NCBI GenBank assembly: GCA_019695185.1
Contig: JAIBAN010000012.1
Location: forward strand, 1-64,000
Direction of reading: 5' to 3'
Length of the DNA: 64,000 bases
Source: Blastocatellia bacterium
Lineage (GTDB): Bacteria > Acidobacteriota > Blastocatellia > Chloracidobacteriales > Chloracidobacteriaceae
The notes beneath the pieces are model-generated. The model was not told the origin of the DNA and did not search any database. It worked only from the letters and a program-made list of their open reading frames with translations. Both the position numbers and the translations under genes were made by a program. Shown one piece after another: positions 27,042 to 36,399 of the stretch. Each line of letters begins with the position of its first letter. Positions within the stretch are counted from its first letter, which is position 1.

Positions 27042-28121
27042 ATGAACCAGGTGGACCTTTTCCAAGCGAAAATTCTGATCATTGATGACTTAGACGTCAA
27101 TGTAACTTTTTTTGAAGCGCTGTTGCGGTCTGAAGGTTATGAAAACGTCTATGGTACCACCAGTCCCCGCAAAGGACTGGAACTCTATCGCACGATTCGC
27201 CCCGAACTGGTTCTGCTCGACTTGAATATGCCCCACATGGATGGCTTTCAAGTCATGGAAAAAATCAAAGAACTTGAGCATGATTCCTACCCTCCGATAC
27301 TGGTTCTGACCGGCCTTTCCGACCACGAAGTCCGCCTCCGGGCCCTGGAACATGGGGCTCGTGATTTCCTGTGCAAACCCTTTGAACAGGTTGAAGCGCT
27401 CGCGCGCATCCGGAACATGGTCGAGGTCCGCCTGCTCCACAACGCGGTGCGGGCCCAAAACCGGGAATTGGAAGCACGGGTCCATGAACGGACCCGCGAG
27501 TTGCGCGAAACTCAGCTTGAAATCATTCGCCGACTGGGCCGGGCGGCAGAATACCGGGACAATGAAACCGGCATGCATGTCATTCGCATGAGCCAATACT
27601 GTGCGCGCCTGGGCCGGGCAGTCGGACTTTCAGAAGAAGAATGTGAATTGCTGCTTTATGCCAGCCCCATGCATGACCTGGGAAAAATTGGGATTCCCGA
27701 CCGGATTCTGCTGAAACATGGACAACTTGAGGAAGAAGAGTGGGAAATCATGAAAACCCATACTCTGATTGGTGCGGATTTACTGGCTGGGCACAACTCG
27801 GAGCTCATGCAATTGGCCTCACTGCTGGCACTTTGTCACCACGAACGCTGGGATGGAACCGGATACCCTCGCCGATTGGCCGGGGAGGCGATTCCCATCC
27901 AGGCCCGGATTACGGCGTTGTGCGACGTCTTTGACGCCCTGACTTCGGAACGGCCCTATAAGCCGGCCTGGACAGTTGAGGCCACACTGGCTGAAATTGA
28001 CCGCCAAAAAGGTATCCATTTCGATCCCGAACTCGTGCGCCTGCTGCACAACATATTGCCGGAAATCCTTGAAATCAAAGCACGTTACTCAGATACCCCA
28101 AATAAGCCGGAACACCGCTGA
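27042..28121 (+). CDS. Response regulator with HD-GYP phosphodiesterase domain
   Basis: The product has 359 residues. The receiver domain (about 8-125) has phosphoacceptor Asp60 in LLDLNMPHMDG and Lys in FLCKPF. A short coiled-coil linker (about 130-165) leads to an HD-GYP domain (about 165-350) with His211-Asp212 (MHDLGKIG), HHERWDGTGYP (GYP at 274-276) and DVFDALTSERPYK. HD-GYP proteins of this sequence type hydrolyse cyclic di-GMP. The REC-STK gene starts 30 bases downstream, so both probably respond to one phosphorelay. The start lies directly after heptamer repeats with no clear ribosome-binding site. Confidence 0.93.
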   Translation: MNQVDLFQAKILIIDDLDVNVTFFEALLRSEGYENVYGTTSPRKGLELYRTIRPELVLLDLNMPHMDGFQVMEKIKELEHDSYPPILVLTGLSDHEVRLRALEHGARDFLCKPFEQVEALARIRNMVEVRLLHNAVRAQNRELEARVHERTRELRETQLEIIRRLGRAAEYRDNETGMHVIRMSQYCARLGRAVGLSEEECELLLYASPMHDLGKIGIPDRILLKHGQLEEEEWEIMKTHTLIGADLLAGHNSELMQLASLLALCHHERWDGTGYPRRLAGEAIPIQARITALCDVFDALTSERPYKPAWTVEATLAEIDRQKGIHFDPELVRLLHNILPEILEIKARYSDTPNKPEHR

Positions 28122-28151
28122 CGGTCAATCCCCCTGCAAGGACATTGTTTT

Positions 28152-29693
28152 ATGTTGGCCGGGACCCTCCTCATTGTTGACGACATTCCAAGCAATATTG
28201 ATGTGCTTGAGGAGATGTTGACCGAGCTTGGGTTTACGATTTTATCGGCCCCCAACGGTCAGCAGGCACTTGAAACGCTGCAGACGGCTCATCCCGATGT
28301 CATCCTGCTCGACATTGCCATGCCCGACCTGAATGGGTTCGAAGTCTGCCAGCAACTGAAAGCCAACCCGGCGACCGCAGAAATTCCGGTTATCTTTGTC
28401 ACGGCCATGGGGGACCCGGCTGACCAGATTCGGGGATTTGAAGTTGGTGGCGCAGACTACATCACGAAACCGTTCCACTGGAAGGAAGTCCTTGCCCGGA
28501 TTGAAAACCAATTACGGATTTCCCAGCTTCAGAGCGAACTGAAGCGGCGCAACCAGGAGCTTTCGTTGCGCAATGAAGAACTGGAACGGGCCCACCAACA
28601 GGCTGACCGTTATTTTTCGGTACTTTCGGAAACCCTGCAGGGAATGGTGCTTGATCACAAATATTTTCTGGAACACAAAATCGGCGAAGGCGGCTTTGGG
28701 GTTGTGTATCAGGCCCGGCATCTGGAGTTGCAATCACCGGTTGCGGTCAAAATCCTGCGCCCGGTTTCAGGAATTCCCAGTCACGATGAGTTGGAGCGGT
28801 TCCGCCGCGAAGGCATGGTCGCGTGCCACATCCATCACCCGAATGCAGTCAAGGTGCTGGATTCGAACATTTCAGACTCAGGGGTTCCCTATATCGTCAT
28901 GGAGCTGCTGACCGGGCACACGTTGCGGGACGAAATGAATGACAAAAGACGGCTTTCCTTCAACCGCTCGATTGAAATCATTGTCCCCGTCTGCATGGTT
29001 TTGGCCCGCGCTCACCAGACCGGGATCATTCACCGCGACATCAAACCCGAAAACATCTTTTTGCACGAGACGGATTCAGGTGAGGTCGTCAAAGTGCTTG
29101 ATTTTGGGATTGCCAAAGTGATTGGCGATTTAGCAGAACTGGCCACCGTCTATGTCACCCAGACCGCCTCCAGTGTGATCCAGGGAACCCCTACCTACAT
29201 GGCCCCTGAACGACTGGCAAACAAACCCTGCGGACCCAGTGCCGATGTTTATGGAATTGCTGCCGTGCTCTATGAAATGCTGGCCGGGTTCCCACCGTTT
29301 CACTCATCCAAACAGGATCTGACTTTGATGCTGGTGCAGCATCTGACCTGCCGCCCAGTTCCTCTTCGCACTTCCAATCCGGAAGTACCTGTCGAAATTG
29401 AATCCTTGATTGACCGGGCCCTGGCCAAAGAACCGGAAGAACGCCCCACTGCCCAGGGACTGGCTACCGCCCTGCAAAAATTGGTCGCCAGGGATTTGAA
29501 TGATTTTGTGTTGGATGAAACTGAACCACTCCAACTGGAACCGAACTCTTCCTACAATGCCAAAACACTCAAGTACGATTCACACTTGGAGCAGTTGTTT
29601 TACGACCAGTTGGACCGGAAACCCGATTCCGATGAAGAGGCAGGCAAGGAAGAAGTGGAAAGAGCGGATGAGGAAAAAAATGTGCGCCAGTAA
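28152..29693 (+). CDS. Receiver-domain Ser/Thr protein kinase (REC-STK fusion)
   Basis: The product has 513 residues. The receiver (about 5-122) has Asp54 in LLDIAMPDLNG and Lys in YITKPF. A coiled-coil linker (RRNQELSLRNEELERAHQQA) at about 125-160 precedes the kinase, which has GEGGFG at 178-183, Lys200, HRD at 294-296 and DFG at 317-319. The C-terminus is acidic (EEAGKEEVERADEEKN). Linker and kinase closely resemble the C-terminal part of the propeller kinase at 3157-7104 (..VLD.KY.L..KIG.GGFG.VYQ..HL.L). It probably converts a His-Asp phosphorelay signal to Ser/Thr phosphorylation. The last 94 bases overlap the end of the convergent glycosyltransferase gene. Confidence 0.92.
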   Translation: MLAGTLLIVDDIPSNIDVLEEMLTELGFTILSAPNGQQALETLQTAHPDVILLDIAMPDLNGFEVCQQLKANPATAEIPVIFVTAMGDPADQIRGFEVGGADYITKPFHWKEVLARIENQLRISQLQSELKRRNQELSLRNEELERAHQQADRYFSVLSETLQGMVLDHKYFLEHKIGEGGFGVVYQARHLELQSPVAVKILRPVSGIPSHDELERFRREGMVACHIHHPNAVKVLDSNISDSGVPYIVMELLTGHTLRDEMNDKRRLSFNRSIEIIVPVCMVLARAHQTGIIHRDIKPENIFLHETDSGEVVKVLDFGIAKVIGDLAELATVYVTQTASSVIQGTPTYMAPERLANKPCGPSADVYGIAAVLYEMLAGFPPFHSSKQDLTLMLVQHLTCRPVPLRTSNPEVPVEIESLIDRALAKEPEERPTAQGLATALQKLVARDLNDFVLDETEPLQLEPNSSYNAKTLKYDSHLEQLFYDQLDRKPDSDEEAGKEEVERADEEKNVRQ

Positions 29694-30388
29694 CCTCGTG
29701 CAATCAGCCAGCAAATCGTTGGCAATACCACCACCGGGTTGATGCCGGAGACCTCCCGGCCATAAATCGTCCGGACCGGCACACTCCCCAACCGAAGCCC
29801 CATTGCTGCCACGGAAAAGAGTAAATCGTTGGGAAAGCCGTAACGGGGAAATAAATCATCCAGGTTCAGACGGCGCAGCCCCGCTGTTCGGAAAGCGGTA
29901 AAGCCACATTGCGAATCAAGCGGCTCGGCCATGCCCAGCGCAGCCTGAGTCAGCCAACTGAAGACCCGGTTGCCAAAGTAACGAGTCCAGGGCATGGCGG
30001 AAATACTGGGGTGGGCAAACCGGTTTCCTTTTACAAAATCAAGCCGTTCATCAAGCAAGGCATCGAGCAGCCGGGGCACATCGTTTCCATCCATTTGCCC
30101 GTCGCCATCCATCAGAACCACCACCTCCGCCCGCGTCCGCAGCACATACCGATACCCGGTCACGGTTGCCGCCCCCACGCCACGATTTTCCGCGTGCCGG
30201 AGCACCGTCACCCGCCGGTCGGTCTGCATCTGAAGCTGTCCCAACACCCGTGGCGTGGCATCGGTGCTGGCGTCGTCCACCACGACGATTTCGTCAAACA
30301 ATGCGGGCAGTGCAGCCAGGGTTGCAGGTAACAGTTCAGCTTCGTTGTGAACGGGAAGAACAACAGCAGTGCGGAAATTTCGGTACAT
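29600..30388 (-). CDS. Family 2 glycosyltransferase, polyprenyl-phosphate sugar transferase type
   Basis: The product has 262 residues and a GT-A fold: VVLPVHNEAELLPATLAAL, VVVDDASTDAT and the metal-binding LMDGDGQMDGND. QCGFTAFR and YGFPNDLLF follow, resembling the DPM1/undecaprenyl-phosphate mannosyl- or glucosyl-transferase class. A short hydrophobic stretch near 225-245 may bind the membrane. The last 30 or so residues (Ser-rich) are encoded by DNA antisense to the acidic tail of the kinase, so they may be a recent extension without function. Sugar and acceptor are unknown. Confidence 0.87.
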   Translation of the reverse strand: MYRNFRTAVVLPVHNEAELLPATLAALPALFDEIVVVDDASTDATPRVLGQLQMQTDRRVTVLRHAENRGVGAATVTGYRYVLRTRAEVVVLMDGDGQMDGNDVPRLLDALLDERLDFVKGNRFAHPSISAMPWTRYFGNRVFSWLTQAALGMAEPLDSQCGFTAFRTAGLRRLNLDDLFPRYGFPNDLLFSVAAMGLRLGSVPVRTIYGREVSGINPVVVLPTICWLIARGYWRTFFSSSALSTSSLPASSSESGFRSNWS

Positions 30389-30611
30389 CAGGCGTGCTTC
30401 ACTTTGTGGTCTGGCTAAAAGTCGCGCACAGTATCACTTTTGTTGAGAAAATTGAACTGAACTGCTTCCAACCCGGTGACCGGTTCTCCGAATGGTTGCG
30501 CCTCAGTTGGCGGCAGTCAGCCTGGTCAGCACAGGTTTATGCCTACATTCTGGAATCTTTGACCAGTCGTCCGGCACCAGGATAAATTCATCTGGAAACT
30601 TGGCGGAGGCT

Positions 30612-30624
30612 TTTGCTATAGTCG
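30612..30624 (+). promoter_or_regulatory. Possible extended -10 promoter of tRNA-Arg
   Basis: TTTTGCTATAGTC contains TG-N-TATAGT (extended -10) at about 30615-30622, 22 bases before the tRNA. No good -35 is visible. The rest of the spacer from 30389 shows no gene. Confidence 0.4.
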
Positions 30625-30643
30625 CCGCCGCTTCAGTTTTTAT

Positions 30644-30931
30644 GCGCTCATAGCTCAGTTGGATAGAGCAACGGCCTTCTAAACACAATTGGACCTGTTG
30701 CGGAAACACCGGAACCGCAACAGTGGACGGCACTATATCGGTGAAACCTTCCCGGAAATTTTTCGGATGGCAATACCGAGGGAACCCCGGATTTTTTGGG
30801 GACTCCGTAGAGACTGCACGTGCCGCACCTGAGATGGTGAAGATACAGTCCAGACCACAAACCCGCCTGGGGTGGCGAAAGCCATAGTGGTACGAAGCCG
30901 TAGGTCGCAGGTTCGAGTCCTGCTGGGCGCA
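30644..30931 (+). tRNA. trnR: tRNA-Arg(UCU) interrupted by a group I intron
   Basis: The exons are 30644-30680 and 30895-30931. Joined, they give a canonical 74-nt tRNA. The acceptor GCGCTCA pairs with TGGGCGC (one G-U). The D arm is TAGCTCAGTTGGATAGAGC. The anticodon stem is ACGGC/GCCGT with loop CTTCTAA, anticodon UCU. The T arm is CGCAGGTTCGAGTCCTGC, and A is the discriminator. CCA is not encoded. The intron follows anticodon base 36, so the gene cannot be read without splicing. Confidence 0.95.
30681..30894 (+). ncRNA. Self-splicing group I intron, Azoarcus-like (IC3 type)
   Basis: The intron is 214 nt and has no ORF. The 5' exon ends in U30680 and the intron ends in G30894, as required. 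The internal guide GGA (30691-30693) can pair with UCU through a G-U wobble at the splice site. P2 is CTGTTGCGG/CCGCAACAG (30695-30703/30715-30723). P3 is CGGCAC/GTGCCG (30728-30733/30820-30825). P4 is TCGGT/ACCGA (30738-30742/30775-30779). P7 is GACTG/CAGTC (30812-30816/30846-30850). P8 is CACC...GGTG. P9 is a TGGC-GAAA-GCCA tetraloop hairpin (30873-30884). The 3-bp guide and small size match the Azoarcus tRNA-Ile intron plan. Confidence 0.93.
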
Positions 30932-30938
30932 TTTCTTA

Positions 30939-31027
30939 AGGACTGAGGACTGAGGACTGAGAGAAAAGTAAGCCCTCCCTTACGGTTGGGGTTCTGCTTC
31001 AGTCCTCAGTCCTCAGTCCTCAGTCCT
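30939..31027. repeat. Inverted heptamer element, AGGACTG family
   Basis: The left arm (30939-30963) has three AGGACTG units, 8 bases after the tRNA. The core is about 35 bp. The right arm (30999-31027) has four CAGTCCT units that run into the proS stop codon. It separates the convergent tRNA and proS. Confidence 0.9.
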
Positions 31028-32751
31028 TACCTCAGTTTGGCTTTTGCTTCCGCCACCACATTCCGGACATGTGCAACCACGCTGGCGAGGTCCAGGTCTT
31101 CGTTTGTCTTGGTGGAGCGGGTGAAGAACTCGACTTTGTTTTCCTTGAGTTTTTTCGGTCCGACCACAATCCGGAAGGGAATGCCCACCAGGTCGGCATC
31201 CTTGAATTTCACGCCCGGACGTTCGTCACGGTTGTCCAAAATGACATCCACACCGGCGGCCTTGAGTTCGCGGTAGATGGTTTCGGCTGCCGTCCGCATG
31301 GCTTCGTCAGTGAAGTTGACCGGCGTCACCACCACTTCAAACGGAGCAATCGAAACCGGCCAGCAGATACCGTCCGCATCGTGATAAAGCTCGACGGCGG
31401 CAGCCATAATCCGCTCAACGCCGATACCGTAGCTGCCCATCACAATCGGCACTTCCCTGCCGTCCTGCGTGAGCACGTTGGCTCCCATCGAAACACTGTA
31501 TTTGAGGCCGAGTTTGAAAATATGGCCGACTTCGATGGATTTGTTGACTTCGAGCGTCGCGTCACAGCGCGGACAGCCTTCCCCGGCTTTGACCGTGCGG
31601 AGCGAAGCCCATTTCGTGACCTTGATGTCACGTTCGACATTCACGCCGCGCAGGTGGAAATCGTTTTCGTTCGCGCCGGTCGTCATGCTGGTGCGCCCGC
31701 GCAGGGCCTCGTCAGCAATCACCGGATACGTGGTCACACCAACTGCGCCAAGACTGCCGGGATGCGCCCCCAGGGCTTCAAAGATTTCGTCGGGTTGAGC
31801 CGGACGGAAATCATTGGCTCCCACCGCATCTTTGATTTTGGTTTCGTTCAGTTCGTGGTCGCCGCGCAGGAGCGCCAGGGTCAGCTTGCCATCCAGCACG
31901 CAAACGTAGGTCTTGATTTGGTTGTGCGCCGCCGCACCCCCTTCAAAGGTCACCAGTGCTTCAATGGTGCGGATGCCAGGGGTGGCAAATTTTTCCGGTG
32001 CGTCGAGTCCCGAACCATCCGGAACCGGCTCCAGTCGGGAAACGGCCTTTTCCACGTTGGCCGCATATCCACAGGATGCGCAACTGGCAATCCAGTCCTC
32101 TCCGGCTTCCGAAGCCACCATAAACTCGTTTGAAGCGCTGCCGCCCATGGCACCGCTGCTGGCCTCGACCACCGCAAACCGGAGTCCACAGCGGGAATAA
32201 ATCCGGCGATAGGCTGCGTCGTGCAAATCAAAGCTCTTGTCCAGCCCATCCGTGTCGAGGTCAAAGGAATACGAGTCCTTCATGGTGAACTGCCGCACCC
32301 GCAGCACGCCCGACTTGGGCCGGGGTTCGTCGCGGAACTTGGTCTGAATCTGGTACCAGATTTGGGGCAGTTGTTTATAGGAACGCAATTCATTGCGGGC
32401 AATCGCCGTGAAGATTTCCTCGTGGGTCATCCCCAGGCACAACTCAGCGCCTTTGCGGTCCTTGAGGCGGAACATGTTGTCGCCCATCACGTCCCAACGA
32501 CCTGATTCGCGCCACACCGAAGCCGGGTTGAGCGCCGGGAGGTAAAATTCCTGTGCGCCGATGGCATTCATTTCCTCGCGCACGATGTCGGTGATTTTGA
32601 GGAGCGTTCGCTGGGCCAACGGGAGCATCGAGTACACACCTGCTGTCAATTGGCGGATAAAACCGCCGCGCACCAACAGTTTATGGCTGACCGCCTCGGC
32701 ATCAGCCGGATGTTCACGCAATGTGGGAACGAATAAGTTGTGCCAATACAT
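31027..32751 (-). CDS. proS: Prolyl-tRNA synthetase, bacterial type
   Basis: The product has 574 residues from the ATG whose complement is at 32749-32751, preceded by TAAGG. The longer frame adds 30 residues that do not match the family. The N-terminus [20 protein letters not shown] and motif 1-2 regions ([45 protein letters not shown]) are typical of bacterial ProRS. The central insertion is the YbaK-like editing domain against mischarged Ala-tRNA. The C-terminal anticodon-binding domain begins about [10 protein letters not shown]. It attaches proline to tRNA-Pro in the cytoplasm. Confidence 0.96.
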   Translation of the reverse strand: MYWHNLFVPTLREHPADAEAVSHKLLVRGGFIRQLTAGVYSMLPLAQRTLLKITDIVREEMNAIGAQEFYLPALNPASVWRESGRWDVMGDNMFRLKDRKGAELCLGMTHEEIFTAIARNELRSYKQLPQIWYQIQTKFRDEPRPKSGVLRVRQFTMKDSYSFDLDTDGLDKSFDLHDAAYRRIYSRCGLRFAVVEASSGAMGGSASNEFMVASEAGEDWIASCASCGYAANVEKAVSRLEPVPDGSGLDAPEKFATPGIRTIEALVTFEGGAAAHNQIKTYVCVLDGKLTLALLRGDHELNETKIKDAVGANDFRPAQPDEIFEALGAHPGSLGAVGVTTYPVIADEALRGRTSMTTGANENDFHLRGVNVERDIKVTKWASLRTVKAGEGCPRCDATLEVNKSIEVGHIFKLGLKYSVSMGANVLTQDGREVPIVMGSYGIGVERIMAAAVELYHDADGICWPVSIAPFEVVVTPVNFTDEAMRTAAETIYRELKAAGVDVILDNRDERPGVKFKDADLVGIPFRIVVGPKKLKENKVEFFTRSTKTNEDLDLASVVAHVRNVVAEAKAKLR

Positions 32752-32831
32752 AAAGACCTTACGAGAATGGGAGTTTTGAGCAAACGAAGGTCGCAAGGGT
32801 AGGGTACAGGCGGAAAGGATGTCAACTGGAA

Positions 32832-32946
32832 TAGGGTTCACGGTTCAGGGTTCAGGGTTCTAGATTTTCGAATATCGGAAACTTGCGCTACAGATTGGAT
32901 TTCAAATCAAAAAACCTTGAACCCTGAACCCTGAACCCTGAACCCG
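32832..32946. repeat. Inverted heptamer element, CAGGGTT family
   Basis: The left arm (32832-32861) has CAGGGTT copies with one CACGGTT. The core is about 50 bp. The right arm (32912-32946) has four to five AACCCTG units. It lies in the divergent proS-lon spacer just upstream of the lon promoter. Confidence 0.88.
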
Positions 32947-32956
32947 AAAAGAGTGA

Positions 32957-32985
32957 TTGCGTCCCTTCGCGCTGCGGGCTATGCT
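32957..32985 (+). promoter_or_regulatory. Probable sigma-70 promoter of lon
   Basis: TTGCGT (32957-32962) and TATGCT (32980-32985) are separated by 17 bases, placing transcription start near 32992 and a 5' leader of about 40 bases. No CIRCE or other heat-shock operator was seen. Confidence 0.5.
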
Positions 32986-33032
32986 CGGCCTCTCTTCATA
33001 CGTGCATTGAAAAAGCTGGAGGATAAAAGCCT

Positions 33033-35396
33033 GTGAGTACAATACTCGCCGACCAGGATATGACGATGGATGCCGGGGATGAAACGATAAAAATACCCTC
33101 GGCCTTGCCGGTGTTGCCCTTACGCGACATTGTGATTTTTCCTTTTATGATTGTGCCGCTCTTTGTGCAGCGCGAAAAATCCATCCGCGCCATTGAGCAG
33201 GTGCTGACCGAAAACCGCCTCATTTTGCTGGTTGCCCAGCGGGATGGCGAAAAAGAGGAACCGCTGGCTGAAGACCTGTACGAGGTGGGAACCGTCGCGG
33301 CCATCATGCGCATGATGAAATTGCCCGACGGGCGTATTCGGGTGTTGGTCCAGGGGCTTTCGCGGGCCAAAGTAACCGGGATTGAAACCACATCCAACTT
33401 TTTGCGGGCCCAGATTGAACAATTAGCCGAACCCAAAGTTGAAAGCACGCTGGAACTGGAAGCCCTCCAACGCAATGTCAAAACCGCGATGGAAAAAGCC
33501 GTCACGCTGGGTAAAAATATTTCCCCCGAAGTGATGGCCATTACGGCCAGCCTGGACGACCCCGGACGACTGGCCGACCTGGGTGCTTCAAATTTGGAAC
33601 TGCGGGTGCAGGAAGCCCAGGGTGTCCTGGAACTGGTTGACCCGCAACAACGACTGTTCCGGGTCAATGAACTGCTGGCCCGTGAACTGAGCGTGCTCAA
33701 CGTTCAGCAGGAAATCAATTCACAGGCCAAAGGCGAGATTGACCGCTCCCAACGGGAGTTCTACTTACGCCAGCAACTCAAAGCGATTCAGCAGGAGTTG
33801 GGCGAAGGCAATGAATTGCTGGAAGAAATCAATACCTACCGGGAAAAAATTGCCGAGGCCGGCATGACGGAAAAAGTCGAAGAGGAGACGCTCCGGCAAC
33901 TGAAAAAACTGGAGCGGATGCACCCCGACACCGCCGAAGCTGCCACCTTGCGCAATTACCTGGACATCATGGTCAACCTGCCCTGGGCGAAATCCTCGAC
34001 TGACAATCTGGACCTGTTTCAGGCACAAAAGGTGCTTGATGAAGACCATTACGGTCTGGAAAAGGTCAAGGAACGGATTGTCGAAGCTCTGGCGGTACGC
34101 AAACTGAAAGGAAAAACCAAAGGTGCCCTGCTCTGCCTGGTTGGCCCTCCGGGGGTTGGAAAAACCAGCCTCGGACGTTCCGTCGCACGAGCACTGGGGC
34201 GGAAATTTGTCCGGATTTCTCTGGGTGGCATCCATGATGAAGCGGAAATTCGCGGCCACCGGCGAACGTATGTGGGTTCGATGCCGGGCCGCATCGTCCA
34301 GGCCATCCAGCAGGCGGGAACCAATAATCCGCTGATTATGCTCGACGAAATTGACAAGGTGAGTTCGGATTTTCGCGGCGACCCCAGTTCGGCCCTGCTC
34401 GAAGTGCTCGACCCGGAACAAAACCACGCCTTTCGGGACAACTATCTGGGCGTGCCGTTCGACTTGTCGAATTCCATGTTTATGATGACGGCCAATGTGC
34501 TCGAAACGATTCAACCGGCCTTGCGCGACCGGATGGAGGTGCTCCGGCTGTCAGGCTACACGGAAGAGGAAAAACTGGCCATTGTCCGCAAACATATCCT
34601 GACCAAACAGATGGAGGAAAACGGCATTACCGGAAAATATCTGACCGTGGCAGATTCAGCCGTGCGCTCCATCATCATGCAATACACCCGCGAATCGGGA
34701 CTGCGCCAACTGGAGCGGGAAATTGCCTCGGTATGCCGGAAAGTGGCCCGCCGGGTGGCGGAAGGCGACCTCAAACGGGTTACCGTCAGCGCCAAGAACA
34801 TTCATGAATTTCTGGGAACGCCCAAAATCCTGCCGGAAGAAAACCTCAAAAAAGACCAAGTTGGCGTGGCCACCGGACTGGCCTGGACCCCGGTGGGCGG
34901 CGATATCCTCTTTATCGAGGCCCTGCTCACCAAAGGCAAAGGCCACCTCATGCTGACGGGGAAACTGGGCGATGTCATGAAGGAATCGGCCCAGGCAGCA
35001 CTGTCCTATGCCAAATCCCGCGCCAAGGAACTGGGCATTGACGAAGCTGCCTTCTCAAGCAACGACATCCACATCCATATTCCCGAAGGGGCGATTCCGA
35101 AAGACGGGCCTTCCGCCGGAATCACCATGGCAACCGCGATGATTTCAGCCTTTTCCAACCGTCCCATCCATCGGACGTTAGCCATGACGGGTGAAATTAC
35201 CCTCCGTGGAAACGTTTTGGCCATCGGCGGCGTCAAGGAGAAAGTGCTGGCTGCGCGACGGGCCAAAATCAAAACGGTCATTCTGCCGCACTACAATCGC
35301 AAGGATGTCGAGGAAATGCCACAAGACCTGATTGAACATATGTCATTTATCTATGTTGACCATGTGAAACAGGTGATTAAGGCGGCCCTGATCTAA
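33033..35396 (+). CDS. lon: ATP-dependent protease Lon
   Basis: The product has 787 residues with the full LonA layout. The N-terminal substrate domain ([21 protein letters not shown]) is followed by a coiled coil, the AAA+ module with Walker A GPPGVGKT at 371-378 and [20 protein letters not shown], and the C-terminal protease with Ser694 in KDGPSAG and Lys737 in GGVKEK. It degrades misfolded and regulatory proteins in the cytoplasm. The start is GTG, set by the strong CTGGAGGA upstream. It stands as a single gene between inverted-repeat spacers. Confidence 0.97.
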   Translation: MSTILADQDMTMDAGDETIKIPSALPVLPLRDIVIFPFMIVPLFVQREKSIRAIEQVLTENRLILLVAQRDGEKEEPLAEDLYEVGTVAAIMRMMKLPDGRIRVLVQGLSRAKVTGIETTSNFLRAQIEQLAEPKVESTLELEALQRNVKTAMEKAVTLGKNISPEVMAITASLDDPGRLADLGASNLELRVQEAQGVLELVDPQQRLFRVNELLARELSVLNVQQEINSQAKGEIDRSQREFYLRQQLKAIQQELGEGNELLEEINTYREKIAEAGMTEKVEEETLRQLKKLERMHPDTAEAATLRNYLDIMVNLPWAKSSTDNLDLFQAQKVLDEDHYGLEKVKERIVEALAVRKLKGKTKGALLCLVGPPGVGKTSLGRSVARALGRKFVRISLGGIHDEAEIRGHRRTYVGSMPGRIVQAIQQAGTNNPLIMLDEIDKVSSDFRGDPSSALLEVLDPEQNHAFRDNYLGVPFDLSNSMFMMTANVLETIQPALRDRMEVLRLSGYTEEEKLAIVRKHILTKQMEENGITGKYLTVADSAVRSIIMQYTRESGLRQLEREIASVCRKVARRVAEGDLKRVTVSAKNIHEFLGTPKILPEENLKKDQVGVATGLAWTPVGGDILFIEALLTKGKGHLMLTGKLGDVMKESAQAALSYAKSRAKELGIDEAAFSSNDIHIHIPEGAIPKDGPSAGITMATAMISAFSNRPIHRTLAMTGEITLRGNVLAIGGVKEKVLAARRAKIKTVILPHYNRKDVEEMPQDLIEHMSFIYVDHVKQVIKAALI

Positions 35397-35406
35397 ATGA
35401 AAATGG

Positions 35407-35551
35407 AGTTGCGCGTTTACGCGGCAGTTCGGAGTTCCACCATCAGGTGGCGGTTGGGAAAAAAGGTTCCAAATTGTCATTTGGTAAGGAAAGGGAAAAA
35501 TCCTGCCGCGTAAAGGCGGAACTCGGAACCGCCCTCTGAAGGCGGAACTCA
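35407..35551. repeat. Long imperfect inverted repeat after lon
   Basis: CGCGTTTACGCGGCAG (from about 35414) faces CTGCCGCGTAAAGGCG (about 35503-35518). The shared GGAACTC step recurs, twice as GGCGGAACTC, on the right side. It has the same two-arm plan as the heptamer elements but a longer, less regular unit. Confidence 0.65.
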
Positions 35552-35576
35552 AAACATTTCGAAGGACATTCCGGTC

Positions 35577-36236
35577 ATGAAAAAACTGTTTTTAATCTGT
35601 GCAGCCGTGCTGCTCTTGGGAATGAATGTGATGGCTCAGGAAGAAGAACACGAATACGCCCCGATTGAGGAAAAACCGCTTGCTTATAAAGACTGGACCT
35701 ATAAAAACCTGAAAGCCGATGGTCCGCAAATCAATCTGCGGCAGTGGGCCAAGGGGAAAAAACTGGTGCTGGTGGTCTATTACGCCCCCTGGTGCGGCAA
35801 CTGGAAAAATGAGTCTCCGGTGCTCAACCGGCTCTTTGAAAAGTACAAAGACAAAGGATTTGATGTGATTGCCGTCAACGAATACGGCACTGCCGACGAG
35901 GCCCGCGCTTTTTTTGGAGCCAAAGGCGCGCCGTTTCCGGTCGTGATTGAGTCTGACAACCAAAGCCAGCGCGACAAGACCACCCATTTTGCCTATCGGC
36001 AGGCAACCGGCGACGGGCGGACCTATGGGTCCCCCTACAATGTTTTTTTGGAGCCGGGTAAACTCAACCCCGAAGGTGAAACCGTGATTGCCAAAACCTG
36101 GATTGCCAACGGCGAGTTAATTGAAACCGAAGCTGAGGCATTCATCCGCACCCGCTTGGGTCTGGAAGCTGACAAAACGGAAAAGAAGGCGGAACCTGAA
36201 AAGGAAAAATCCGTATCCCCAACCAGCAAACAATAG
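35577..36236 (+). CDS. Secreted thioredoxin-fold protein with a single active-site Cys
   Basis: The product has 219 residues. A signal peptide lies at 1-20 (LFLICAAVLLLGMNVMA). A TlpA/AhpC-like thioredoxin fold follows, with the active-site region YYAPWCGNWKNE where Cys73 is kept but the second Cys of CXXC is Trp76. The cis-Pro region reads GAPFPVVIE. A charged Lys/Glu tail ends it. The missing resolving Cys argues against dithiol oxidoreductase activity and suggests a monothiol, peroxidase-like or binding role. It is expected in the periplasm. Confidence 0.82.
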   Translation: MKKLFLICAAVLLLGMNVMAQEEEHEYAPIEEKPLAYKDWTYKNLKADGPQINLRQWAKGKKLVLVVYYAPWCGNWKNESPVLNRLFEKYKDKGFDVIAVNEYGTADEARAFFGAKGAPFPVVIESDNQSQRDKTTHFAYRQATGDGRTYGSPYNVFLEPGKLNPEGETVIAKTWIANGELIETEAEAFIRTRLGLEADKTEKKAEPEKEKSVSPTSKQ

Positions 36237-36399
36237 TCATCCGGCAGGCAGCACATCATTCATTCCCCAAAATTCGAATTCACCCCCTTTTCATGTTCCC
36301 ACGGTGTGTGCCTGCCGTCCCTGTCAAACTCTGAAACCAAATTGCACAAAACCGGTTTTCGGACTACATTTCACTTTACCCTGGACGGCACCCCAAACT

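Noticed and set aside
30648-30932. Minus-strand 94-residue frame beginning MRPAGLEPATYGF
   Set aside because: It is antisense to the intron-containing tRNA-Arg; this peptide is a well-known spurious translation of tRNA 3' ends.
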